A stretch of 64,000 bases of DNA from Lacinutrix himadriensis (GTDB lineage Bacteria; Bacteroidota; Bacteroidia; Flavobacteriales; Flavobacteriaceae). Under the pieces are notes generated by a model that ran no database searches, was not told where the DNA came from, and saw only the letters and a program-made list of their open reading frames with translations. Made by a program: the position numbers and the translations under genes. This document shows positions 26,687-34,561 of this stretch, one piece after another; the first letter of the stretch is position 1; each line of letters starts with the position of its first letter. Location of the stretch: positions 236,591-300,590 of the forward strand of contig NZ_LIQI01000024.1 of assembly GCF_001418105.1 (NCBI RefSeq), given 5' to 3'.

Positions 26687-27970
26687 ATGCAATCAAAAAT
26701 TATAAAAGAATTACCAGATTTGATTAAAAATGAAGTGATTTCCAAAGAAGTCGCTTTAAAAATCGAATCGTATTATAGATCTAAGGAAGAAAATGCACCT
26801 AATAAACTGTTTGTTGTTTTTGGCGTATTTGGTTCTTTATTAATAGGACTAGGTCTTATTTTAATACTTGCTCATAATTGGGATCAATTTTCAAGAGCTA
26901 TTAAAACGATATTCGCTTTTCTGCCATTAATTATCGGACAACTTTTTGTTGGCTATTCTATTCTAAAAAAGAAAAGTCGCACCTGGAAAGAAGCTTCCGG
27001 AACCTTTCTCTTTTTTGCCGTTGGCGCTAGTATCGCTTTGGTGAGTCAGATTTATCATTTACCAGGAGATTTAAGTAGTTTTTTATTAACTTGGATAGTA
27101 CTTTGTTTACCTGTAATTTATTTATTGAAATCACATGTTTTAGCAATATTACATATTGTTTTTGCAACCTATTTTGCTTGTGAAAGTGGTTATGGCTATT
27201 CTTCTTCAGGAAGTTCTCCTTGGTTATATATTCTAATGATTGCTTTGGTTTTGCCACACTATTATATGCTGTTGAAGCAAAATCCGAAAGCAAATATTAC
27301 ATCGCTTCTAAATTGGTTTATTCCTTTAAGTGCAACGATTGTTCTTGGTGCATTTGTAGAAACAAATTATAGTATTGGTTTCTTATTGTATATGATTCTT
27401 TTCGGATTGTTATATAATATTGGTAAAATCCCTTTTTTCTATGCGCAGCAATTAAGGCGTAATGGCTATCTTATTATTGGTTCTATAGGAACCATTGTTA
27501 TTTTGTTATGGACGAGCTTTACATGGATTTGGGAAGATCTAATACGAGAAGTGGTTTTCTTTTCGAATGAGTTTTACATTGCTATTGCTTTATTTTTAGG
27601 AGCTCTTGCGGTTCTAGGCTATTCGTATTACAAGAAATGGATGAAAGAGTTTCATTTGTTTCAATATGTGTTTGTTCTTTTTAGTATGCTCTTTTTCTTC
27701 GGATTTTCTTCGGAAACCATACCAACCATTTTAGTGAACGTTTTACTATTTGTCTTAGGATTAATAACGATAAAAATAGGAGCAGATCGCTTTCATTTTG
27801 GGGTTTTAAATTACGGGTTATTCATCATAACCAGTTTAGTAGTTTGTAGATTTTTTGATACAAACATGTCTTTTGTTATAAGAGGATTATTGTTTGTAAC
27901 CGTTGGTTTTGGATTTTTTATAACCAATTATTGGATGCTTAAAAAGCAAAAACAAATACTTAAAAAATAA
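26687..27970 (+). CDS. DUF2157 multi-pass membrane protein
   Basis: 427 aa. A soluble N-terminal part (about 1-40, IKELPDLIKNEVISKEVALKIESYY) is followed by about ten hydrophobic segments beginning LFVVFGVFGSLLIGLGLILILAHNWDQ; the motif ending AHNWD is the hallmark of DUF2157. Function unknown. It is followed after 7 bases by a GDYXXLXY protein, a pairing seen in many bacteria and interpreted as a membrane complex (the partnership is known from gene context; the function is not). Confidence 0.88.
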   Translation: MQSKIIKELPDLIKNEVISKEVALKIESYYRSKEENAPNKLFVVFGVFGSLLIGLGLILILAHNWDQFSRAIKTIFAFLPLIIGQLFVGYSILKKKSRTWKEASGTFLFFAVGASIALVSQIYHLPGDLSSFLLTWIVLCLPVIYLLKSHVLAILHIVFATYFACESGYGYSSSGSSPWLYILMIALVLPHYYMLLKQNPKANITSLLNWFIPLSATIVLGAFVETNYSIGFLLYMILFGLLYNIGKIPFFYAQQLRRNGYLIIGSIGTIVILLWTSFTWIWEDLIREVVFFSNEFYIAIALFLGALAVLGYSYYKKWMKEFHLFQYVFVLFSMLFFFGFSSETIPTILVNVLLFVLGLITIKIGADRFHFGVLNYGLFIITSLVVCRFFDTNMSFVIRGLLFVTVGFGFFITNYWMLKKQKQILKK

Positions 27971-27977
27971 GGTACAC

Positions 27978-28535
27978 ATGAAAACAATTCACCTATTTAT
28001 TTTATTCGTCCTAGTAGCACTGATACAATTATTTGTACCTGCTCAAATGATTTTTAATCAAGAAAATACGTTAGAAAAAGGTACAGCATATAAGTTTAGA
28101 ACAGAGCCTATTGATCCCACAGATCCTTTCCGTGGAAAATATATAACACTGCGTTATGATATAAATGCATACCCAACAAAAGATTCTATTTGGGAACCAC
28201 AACAAGATGTTTTTGTCTATCTAAAAACGGATAGTCTAGGGTTTGCAAAAATTGACCAAGTAAGTAAAGCGCCTTTAGAAACAACATCCGAATATATTAT
28301 CGCGAAAGTGAATGTGTATGATAAATACCAAGATGTACTGCGTATTCATTTGCCTTTTGATCGTTTTTATATGAAAGAAACTAAGGCTAAAGATGCCGAA
28401 ATTGCACATAGAAAAGCACAGCGTGATAGCTTGCCAAATAATACCTATGCTTTAGTTTTTGTTAAGGATGGAACTTCTGTTTTGGAGAATGTTTTTATAA
28501 ATGATATTCCTATAGCTGATTATGTTGAAAAGTAA
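27978..28535 (+). CDS. GDYXXLXY-domain protein
   Basis: 185 aa. One N-terminal membrane anchor (IHLFILFVLVALIQLFVPAQMI), then the family signature region: EPIDPTDPFRGKYITLRYDI, a variant of GDYxxLxY with R-G-K-Y in place of the strict motif, and a periplasmic beta-rich remainder ending DGTSVLENVFINDIPI. Function unknown. Operon partner of the DUF2157 gene. Confidence 0.85.
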   Translation: MKTIHLFILFVLVALIQLFVPAQMIFNQENTLEKGTAYKFRTEPIDPTDPFRGKYITLRYDINAYPTKDSIWEPQQDVFVYLKTDSLGFAKIDQVSKAPLETTSEYIIAKVNVYDKYQDVLRIHLPFDRFYMKETKAKDAEIAHRKAQRDSLPNNTYALVFVKDGTSVLENVFINDIPIADYVEK

Positions 28536-28630
28536 AATAGTATTGGACAACTTTAAATTTGCGCTTATCTAGATTTATAAAGAAACGATTGGTAATGCTT
28601 TTCTGTTTTCATGTAAAACCAATAGAAATA

Positions 28631-28663
28631 AAAAAGGCTTCCGTAGAAACGAGAGCCTTTTTT
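28631..28663. terminator. Bidirectional terminator
   Basis: AAAAAGGCT ... AGCCTTTTT stem with a 14-base loop, between the convergent GDYXXLXY and diheme cytochrome genes; a T-run on each side. Confidence 0.8.
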
Positions 28664-28683
28664 AGTGTCTTTTTTAATGTAAA

Positions 28684-29925
28684 TTATAAAGAATCGATAT
28701 ATTCTTCAATCAAGGAATAACCTTCATCATGCACCATTGTTGTTCCAATTAATGGCATAGAGTACGTGTCTATATAATTTTGAGTTCTTGCTAGAATGGT
28801 AAATTTAAACGTGTTAATATCGGTATCTCCAAAAGGAGTTTCATATCTAAAATCTAAACTAGATTCGGTATCACAACTTCCTCCTGGTTGGTGGCAATGT
28901 GCACAGTTTACATCAAAATATGCTCTAGTTCTTTCAGCTAAAGAATAATCATCTCTGTTTTCCCAATCAGGCAAAACACTAACAGTTGAAGGGTCTGTAA
29001 GGTTTGAAATATAATTATTATCTATAAAATGTTGTAGCTGGTTATTAAAATGCATCGAACGTAATTTTGGTCCTATAGGTACAATGTCTGTGTTAATACT
29101 ATGACACTGCGTACAATCTGCGCTAGAAGGAATTTTATAATTTATATTCTGTGTATCTCCAGAATTATCCACATAACTATAAGGGACAACGCTTCCGTTT
29201 GCGTCTAAAGTAGCTTCGGTTTGTGCTTCATTCCATTTGTAATTTCCAGTAACCCAAGCGCCATTTTGTTTTATTAAAATTCTGGTTTCCATAATTCGCT
29301 TTCCTAAGGTTTCATCACGTTCATTATTAAAATAGTAAAACGTTTTTGCTATCACGGTATCGTCTGGAAATGTTGGTAATCCATCATCCACATATTGCAT
29401 GGTTTCACCAGAAGGTAAAGCTATTATACGTTGTTTATGTGCGTAGTCAGTAAATAACGGTGTTGTTAAGTCATATTCAAAAGCGTAAGGACTAGGAATT
29501 AAATCCGCAATATTTCCTGAAAATAAATTCAAATCGGTAAGATTATTTTCAAATTGTGTACTTACAGTAGGTGCTAATGTAGTAAAACTGATAACCTCTG
29601 TTTGTATACTTACATTATCACTACAAATAGATTGAATATAAACATCATAGGTTGTGTTCGCTTCTAAGTTCGTTAAAGTAGCAGTTGCTGTTGTGGTTGT
29701 TACCGTTTCGCCCAAACCTAAAACAAAACCGGAAGCTCCATATTCTAAAGTATACGTTGCACTGGTATTGTTGTCCTCCCAAGTAATAGTTGCACTTTCA
29801 TGCGAAACATTATTCGATAAAACATTGGTTGGCGTTCTGCATTGCGCGATAAATTCATCATCTGGATCATTAAAACAAGAGACAAATGTGCATGCAATAC
29901 ATAAGGCGAAAATTACTTTCTTCAT
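28684..29925 (-). CDS. FN3-diheme c-type cytochrome lipoprotein (SO2930-like)
   Basis: 413 aa. Lipoprotein signal with cysteine 17 (ACTFVSC). Residues about 28-116 form an FN3 domain (TPTNVLSNNVSHESATITWEDN...SICSDNVSIQTEVISFTTL). From about 125 on it resembles SO2930-type diheme cytochromes: PYAFEYDLTTPLFTDYAHKQRIIALP, then CTQCH (271-275) and CAHCH (341-345), each a covalent heme site. It should carry two c-hemes on the periplasmic face or the cell surface; the electron partner is unknown. It stands alone. Confidence 0.85.
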   Translation of the reverse strand: MKKVIFALCIACTFVSCFNDPDDEFIAQCRTPTNVLSNNVSHESATITWEDNNTSATYTLEYGASGFVLGLGETVTTTTATATLTNLEANTTYDVYIQSICSDNVSIQTEVISFTTLAPTVSTQFENNLTDLNLFSGNIADLIPSPYAFEYDLTTPLFTDYAHKQRIIALPSGETMQYVDDGLPTFPDDTVIAKTFYYFNNERDETLGKRIMETRILIKQNGAWVTGNYKWNEAQTEATLDANGSVVPYSYVDNSGDTQNINYKIPSSADCTQCHSINTDIVPIGPKLRSMHFNNQLQHFIDNNYISNLTDPSTVSVLPDWENRDDYSLAERTRAYFDVNCAHCHQPGGSCDTESSLDFRYETPFGDTDINTFKFTILARTQNYIDTYSMPLIGTTMVHDEGYSLIEEYIDSL

Positions 29926-30039
29926 GATTTAAAATTTTAAAAGAGTTGTGAAAGTAATAAAATGTATATGAAAATTAATAAAAAGTGAATAAAAATTCAA
30001 TAATCTTATTAATATAATAGGTAGTGAGAGGGTGTTTTG

Positions 30040-31200
30040 TTAATTAAGTATCAATTTTTTTGTAACTGTTTTGTTATCAGATTTAATAACCGCCAAGTAA
30101 ATTCCCTTTTGTAATCTTTTTAAATTTAATGTTTCCACTGCTTGTAGGTTGTTTTTGGTAAAGACCGATTTTCCTAAAACATCATAAATGGTTATGGAAT
30201 TATTAGAACTATTGCTATTTAGAAGATTAAGATTTACAATACCATTATTACTCGGATTTGGATATATTTTTATAGCATCTTTTGTGTTTTTATTACTGCT
30301 TAACGGATTCGTACTTACGGCATATTCTAACAATGCACCTAAAGCGCCTTTAGTAACTTCGGTTAAAAATGCAGGATCCATATTTGCTAATACATCGGTA
30401 GGTGAGTGCGGATGTGAGGATTCGTTATATTCGTATAAACCAGTTATTATTTCTCCATTATTTTCAAAAGGAATATAATCGGAAGCATACGCATAAGAGA
30501 TGTCTGTATCTAGGCTAGAGTAAAACTCTATACAATTCGCCAAAATTGCTGTCATTGCAGAGGAAGCACTGTTATTAGAAGGAGGATTACTTCTGTCTTC
30601 TTCACAAGTAATTGTATTATTTGTTTCGCCATTAACACCACCAACTTGATCAATATTAAAGATCAAACGAATATCTAAGTTTTGAGGGTTTACTGTATTA
30701 TCTACATAATACGCACTACCAACTAAACCATCTTCTTCACCACTAAAGTGTATGAATTTTATAGAATATTCTGTATTTATGTCTTTTAATAACCTAGCTA
30801 TTTCTAATAATAAGGTGGTACCACTACCATTATCATTCGTTCCAGGACCATTAATGGTGTCATAATGCCCATCAATAATAATATAGGTGTTTGGGTAAAC
30901 CGATCCTGTTTTAGTAACAATAATGTTATTGCTAGTTCCAGAAGAATAGGTGAAAGGTTGTAAAACAATATCCGTATATCCTAAAGAAGCATAGCGAGCA
31001 GTAATCCAGTTTTGGGCAGTTGTTAAATTGGTAGAACCAACATCTTTTACACCAAAACTTTCAAAACTGGTTAAGTCTGTAAGAATATTAGATGCAGAAA
31101 CATTATCTACAACACTTTGATAATACGCGTTGTATGTTTGTGAATACATGGTAGCGCTTAAAAAAAATAGAATAATTGTTTTAATAAATGTAGGTCTCAT
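30040..31200 (-). CDS. Secreted M28 zinc aminopeptidase with T9SS sorting domain
   Basis: 386 aa from ATG 31200, where the signal peptide MRPTFIKTIILFFLSATMYSQ begins; a longer frame to 31260 would overlap the upstream gene and add a non-signal tail. Peptidase M28 domain with the full metal and catalytic set: H112-x-D114 (DGHYD), D123 (TNDNGSG), E155/E156 (SGEEDG), D184 (FNIDQVGG) and H265 (SSHPHSPTD). The C-terminal 75 residues (IYPNPSNNGIVNLNLL...YDVLGKSVF...LAVIKSDNKTVTKKLILN) are a T9SS type A sorting domain, so it is exported to the surface or medium. Role: trimming peptides outside the cell, as for other secreted M28 enzymes. Confidence 0.93.
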   Translation of the reverse strand: MRPTFIKTIILFFLSATMYSQTYNAYYQSVVDNVSASNILTDLTSFESFGVKDVGSTNLTTAQNWITARYASLGYTDIVLQPFTYSSGTSNNIIVTKTGSVYPNTYIIIDGHYDTINGPGTNDNGSGTTLLLEIARLLKDINTEYSIKFIHFSGEEDGLVGSAYYVDNTVNPQNLDIRLIFNIDQVGGVNGETNNTITCEEDRSNPPSNNSASSAMTAILANCIEFYSSLDTDISYAYASDYIPFENNGEIITGLYEYNESSHPHSPTDVLANMDPAFLTEVTKGALGALLEYAVSTNPLSSNKNTKDAIKIYPNPSNNGIVNLNLLNSNSSNNSITIYDVLGKSVFTKNNLQAVETLNLKRLQKGIYLAVIKSDNKTVTKKLILN

Positions 31201-31244
31201 TTTTTGCTGGGATAAGTAGAAATATTTTATAAAAATAGAGGTTA

Positions 31245-31775
31245 TTAATTTACTACACAAGTTATGGTTACTGTTGCTTCCGTTCCAACTCGCATAGTGC
31301 CAAACGTTTTACCTATTTCGTAATCAAATCTGTTTATTACTAGATGCCCTGTAAAGGTGTTTTCTGAAAAAGTAAACGGAATTTCAACTTCTTTAGTAAC
31401 TCCGTGAATCGTTAAGCTTCCTGTGGTAATATATCCATCAGAAGATTTTGTGACTGCGGTTGATTGAAAGCAAATATTTGGATGTTTTTCAACGTCAAAG
31501 AAATCGGAAGTACGTAAATGAGTATCTCGTTTCTTGTTTTTTGTATTTATGGTTGCAGCATCTACACAAATATCAAAATTGGCATTTTCTAGCGTAGAAG
31601 TATCTAAATTAAAGTCGCCTTGCATTCCAGTGAAAGTTCCTTTTACTTTAAAAATACCTCCTCCAGTAATATGAAAGTCGATTTTAGATGCTTCTTTATT
31701 TATAGTCTGCTGTGCTTTAATTGTAGAAGTACTACAGATAAATAGTAAGGCGAATAGGAATATAATATTTTTCAT
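31245..31775 (-). CDS. YceI-family secreted protein (1)
   Basis: 176 aa. Signal peptide MKNIIFLFALLFICSTSTIKAQ. YceI-like lipocalin fold: NKEASKIDFHITGGGIFKVKGTFTGMQGDFNLD, TINTKNKKRDTHLRTSDFFDVEKHPNICFQS, then GSLTIHGVTKEVEIPFTF. YceI proteins bind isoprenoid-like lipids in a central cavity in characterised members. Tandem with a paralogue 69 bases upstream; the secreted M28 gene lies 44 bases downstream. Confidence 0.9.
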   Translation of the reverse strand: MKNIIFLFALLFICSTSTIKAQQTINKEASKIDFHITGGGIFKVKGTFTGMQGDFNLDTSTLENANFDICVDAATINTKNKKRDTHLRTSDFFDVEKHPNICFQSTAVTKSSDGYITTGSLTIHGVTKEVEIPFTFSENTFTGHLVINRFDYEIGKTFGTMRVGTEATVTITCVVN

Positions 31776-31844
31776 ATTTTCTAATTATATAGGTATAGTC
31801 GAAGTAAGTTTATAATAATTTCAAAGGCATAAATAAAAAGGATT

Positions 31845-32369
31845 CTAATGAACAACGCAGGTTATTGTTAGTTTTACCATTTCTCCAATAACAAAAGGAT
31901 TTGCATTTTCAGCAAGATGGTAATCTGTTCGGTTAATTTTAAATGCACCAATAAAAGTATTGTCCTTATATGTAAACGGAATACTAACATCCCGACTTAC
32001 GCCAAGCATGGTTAGTTTTCCTGTGGTTATATAACCTGTTTCTGATCTCGAAATTTTAGAAGAAACAAAACAAATACTAGGGTTATTCTCTACATAAAAA
32101 AAATCTTCCGAACGTAAATCGGCATCTCTCTTATCGTTTCCTGTATTTACAGATTTTGCAGCAAGACAAACATTAATAGTGGAAGCACTTAAGTTTTCAG
32201 GATCTATATCTAGCGTTCCAGTCATTTCTTTAAAAGTACCTTTAACATTACTAAAAACAAGATTGTTAATTTTAAAATGGACTTCAGATTTTTCCGTATT
32301 CACATTTTGTGCTTGAAATGCAATTGGAAATAAAAATAAAAGCACTAGTACAATGGATAACTTTTTCAT
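31845..32369 (-). CDS. YceI-family secreted protein (2)
   Basis: 174 aa. Signal peptide MKKLSIVLVLLFLFPIAFQAQ. Same architecture as the neighbour: NTEKSEVHFKINNLVFSNVKGTFKEMTGTLDID, SVNTGNDKRDADLRSEDFFYVENNPSICFVS, GKLTMLGVSRDVSIPFTY, and both end in TITCVV plus N or H. Clearly a tandem duplicate. The KRDxxLRxxDFF motif is common to both and to the family. Confidence 0.9.
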   Translation of the reverse strand: MKKLSIVLVLLFLFPIAFQAQNVNTEKSEVHFKINNLVFSNVKGTFKEMTGTLDIDPENLSASTINVCLAAKSVNTGNDKRDADLRSEDFFYVENNPSICFVSSKISRSETGYITTGKLTMLGVSRDVSIPFTYKDNTFIGAFKINRTDYHLAENANPFVIGEMVKLTITCVVH

Positions 32370-32463
32370 ATTTAAAGTTTTAATTCTAGTTGTTGCTTTA
32401 GGGAGAACGGTATAAATATACTAAAAAAGGTTGAGATTTCCTTTGCTTGACATAGATGCATAA

Positions 32464-32495
32464 AAAAAGGAACTACAATGAAGTAGCTCCTTTTT
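32464..32495 (-). terminator. Terminator of the TonB-like gene
   Basis: AAAAAGGAACTAC ... GTAGCTCCTTTTT stem (one mismatch) with a 6-base loop, 22 bases past the stop at 32517. The same stem sequence (GGAACTAC) recurs in the terminator at 34494-34526. Confidence 0.75.
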
Positions 32496-32516
32496 ACATG
32501 CTTTTATTTTATAATT

Positions 32517-33359
32517 CTAACAACCCATTAATCCAAAAGAAACCACCATTTCTTGATCCATTTTTTCTCCTTTTTCGTTTTCGGCAGGTTTCCATTTTCC
32601 AGATAAATTTTTAATTAAATCTATCATCGTTTTATCTACCAAAGGATAGTTGGATGTTCTGTCTAGTTTTACATTTTCAATGGTTCCTAGTTTTGTTATT
32701 ATAAAATGTAGTTTTGCAGCCTGTAGCTTTTCTGGATCTACTTCTTTTCTAGCTTCGCTGCTACTTTCTTTTAAGTATTTTTTTAGTGCATCTTTACCAT
32801 CCACATAAGCTGCTTGCTTTTCTGGGACAATAGTTATGTGTGGTGAGTTAAATTTATGTTCTAATTGGCCTACCGAGTTTTTTTCTAAATACTCTATTCT
32901 AAGGTTAAAGTGTGAAGTGTAATCAAAAGATTGTAGTAATTTTAATTGGGCTTCCGTAAAGTCTTTTGTGTAGCTAATCTCTCTCTTTTGAGTTTGTCTT
33001 TCGTTTTCAATAACTATAATTTCAACAAATTTAATTTTTGAGATAGCACGTAATTCTTCCCACGTAAAAAAGGCATCTAATGAAGTTGCTTTTTCAAGAT
33101 CACTTTTTTTCATTGGAGCAAATCTGGAACCAACATCATAAATAAAATCTTCAAAAACTTCTGGTTTTGTTTTAATGGAATCCGTTTTTAAAATAGGACC
33201 AATCGGAGCTTCGTAAACAGCATTGGTATTTAATGCTAGTTCCTTGTTTTTTGTAGTTTCCGTTTTTTCTGATTTTGAATCTTTACCGTTTATTATATTA
33301 AAAGCGGTTAGACTTAGTGCGATTAACACTATTGCAAAAATTAGAATACTCTTTTTCAT
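32517..33359 (-). CDS. Membrane-anchored protein with TonB-like C-terminal domain
   Basis: 280 aa. N-terminal membrane anchor (ILIFAIVLIALSLTAFNII, about 5-23), a long charged middle part, and a C-terminal segment (AAKLHFIITKLGTIENVKLDRTSNYPLVDKTMIDLIKNLSGKWKPAENEKGEKMDQEMVVSFGLMGC) that has the pattern of TonB C-terminal domains: a predicted beta-alpha-beta fold, with the GKWKPA turn typical of Bacteroidetes TonB-like proteins. No TonB proline-rich linker is visible, so an energy-transducing role is doubtful. Divergent from a winged-helix membrane protein, 156 bases away; similar pairs of a TonB-domain protein and such a regulator suggest a signalling role (inference). Confidence 0.65.
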   Translation of the reverse strand: MKKSILIFAIVLIALSLTAFNIINGKDSKSEKTETTKNKELALNTNAVYEAPIGPILKTDSIKTKPEVFEDFIYDVGSRFAPMKKSDLEKATSLDAFFTWEELRAISKIKFVEIIVIENERQTQKREISYTKDFTEAQLKLLQSFDYTSHFNLRIEYLEKNSVGQLEHKFNSPHITIVPEKQAAYVDGKDALKKYLKESSSEARKEVDPEKLQAAKLHFIITKLGTIENVKLDRTSNYPLVDKTMIDLIKNLSGKWKPAENEKGEKMDQEMVVSFGLMGC

Positions 33360-33515
33360 ATCTGTAAATTTAATGATTAATAAATAGATTACATTTCTGT
33401 TCGTTTTGATGTTACAAATCTAAGAGCGCTACTAGGTAAAATATGTCAAAAGAATGTAAAAGAAGTGTCAACTATTGTAAAAAGTCCTGAAATTGTATGT
33501 TATTTACCAATAATT

Positions 33516-34382
33516 ATGAATAATACAATCACACCTTTATTGAAGCGTTTTCTATTTATTGCTCTTTTTATTTGCATGCTATCTTGTAATAAAGATACCG
33601 CGAATCATTTTCCGGAACTAGTAAAAGTGTCTTTGCGAGAAGTCGGACACCAGTTATTACTGACTAATAGTGATTCTACTTCTGTGGTGTCTCCTGTAAT
33701 TGCATTAAATGAAAATAAATACCAAGTAACTTTTGAAAATACTTTGGCAATTCAACCGGATAGTTTGGTAGCTATTATGAAGCGTAGTTTTGAAAAAGCA
33801 GCTTTACCACAACATTATATTACCGAAGTAACCCAATGTGAAGACCTGCAAGTAGCCTACAGTTATGCCATGCAACAAAATGCAGAGAAAGGCATTATTC
33901 CTTGTGCTGGTCGCGAATTAAAAAAAGCATGCTACCAAGTTACGGTGCAGTTTACAGAGATTACCGAACAAAATAAAACCCAAACCAAAATTTTATATGT
34001 GCTTTTTTTAGTGTTTTTAGTACTGCTTGTGGTATTTGCACTGACAAGGAGAAACAAGAAAAAAATAGAACCGGTAGATTTAGATTATACTTCTTTAGGA
34101 AGGTTTAAGTTTTATCCAGAACAAAACAAACTGATTAAAGAAGCTACCGAAATTAGCCTTTCTAAAAAGGAATGCGAATTATTAGCGCTCTTTGTAGCAC
34201 AACCAAATCAAATTATAAAACGCGAAGAACTCACTAAAAAAGTATGGGAAGATAAAGGCGTTATCGTTGGTAGAAGTTTAGATACCTATATTTCTAAACT
34301 CCGAAATAAACTAAAAGAAGATCCTTCTATTAATATCATTAATGTGCATGGTGTTGGTTATAAGTTGGAGATGGAAAAATAA
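33516..34382 (+). CDS. Membrane-tethered winged-helix regulator with lipoprotein-type N-terminus
   Basis: 288 aa from ATG 33516; a 17-codon upstream extension would hide the signal sequence. Residues 10-24 form a lipoprotein signal (RFLFIALFICMLSC, cysteine 24); 25-157 are a presumed periplasmic sensor with three later cysteines; 158-176 are a membrane helix (KILYVLFLVFLVLLVVFAL); 190-288 are a Trans_reg_C winged helix (LGRFKFYPEQNKL...EISLSKKECELLALF...RSLDTYISKLRNKLKEDPSINIINVHGVGYKL). It resembles ToxR turned around: sensor first, DNA-binding last. It could control the divergent TonB-like gene (inference from context). A terminator follows at 34494. Confidence 0.8.
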   Translation: MNNTITPLLKRFLFIALFICMLSCNKDTANHFPELVKVSLREVGHQLLLTNSDSTSVVSPVIALNENKYQVTFENTLAIQPDSLVAIMKRSFEKAALPQHYITEVTQCEDLQVAYSYAMQQNAEKGIIPCAGRELKKACYQVTVQFTEITEQNKTQTKILYVLFLVFLVLLVVFALTRRNKKKIEPVDLDYTSLGRFKFYPEQNKLIKEATEISLSKKECELLALFVAQPNQIIKREELTKKVWEDKGVIVGRSLDTYISKLRNKLKEDPSINIINVHGVGYKLEMEK

Positions 34383-34390
34383 ACGAAACT

Positions 34391-34470
34391 GTCATTTTGA
34401 GCGTAGTCGAAAAATCTTTATAATTAGAAATAGATAAAATAGATTTCTCTGCTTTGGTCGAAAGGACAAC
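34391..34470. repeat. Two dispersed repeats facing each other
   Basis: GTCATTTTGAGCGTAGTCGA (34391 on, plus strand) and, on the minus strand ending at 34470, GTTGTCCTTTCGACCAAAGC followed by AGAGAAATCT. Both belong to the GTCATTC-type repeat superfamily; the plus copy is the non-coding counterpart of the repeats found inside the E2 gene. Confidence 0.65.
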
Positions 34471-34493
34471 AGGATTTAAAAGTATATCAAACA

Positions 34494-34526
34494 AAAAAAG
34501 GAACTACAAATTGTAGTTCCTTTTTT
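34494..34526. terminator. Bidirectional terminator
   Basis: AAAAAAAGGAACTACAA joined to ATTGTAGTTCCTTTTTT, a 16-bp near-perfect stem between the convergent winged-helix gene and lysS. A small TTTCCGC/GCGGAAA palindrome (34536-34553), another common repeat type, follows it. Confidence 0.88.
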
Positions 34527-34561
34527 ATAATGAGATTTCCGCCTTCGCGGAAATGAGAAAT

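Noticed and set aside
31201..31260. 20-codon extension of the secreted M28 peptidase
   Set aside because: It would overlap the YceI gene and bury the signal peptide.
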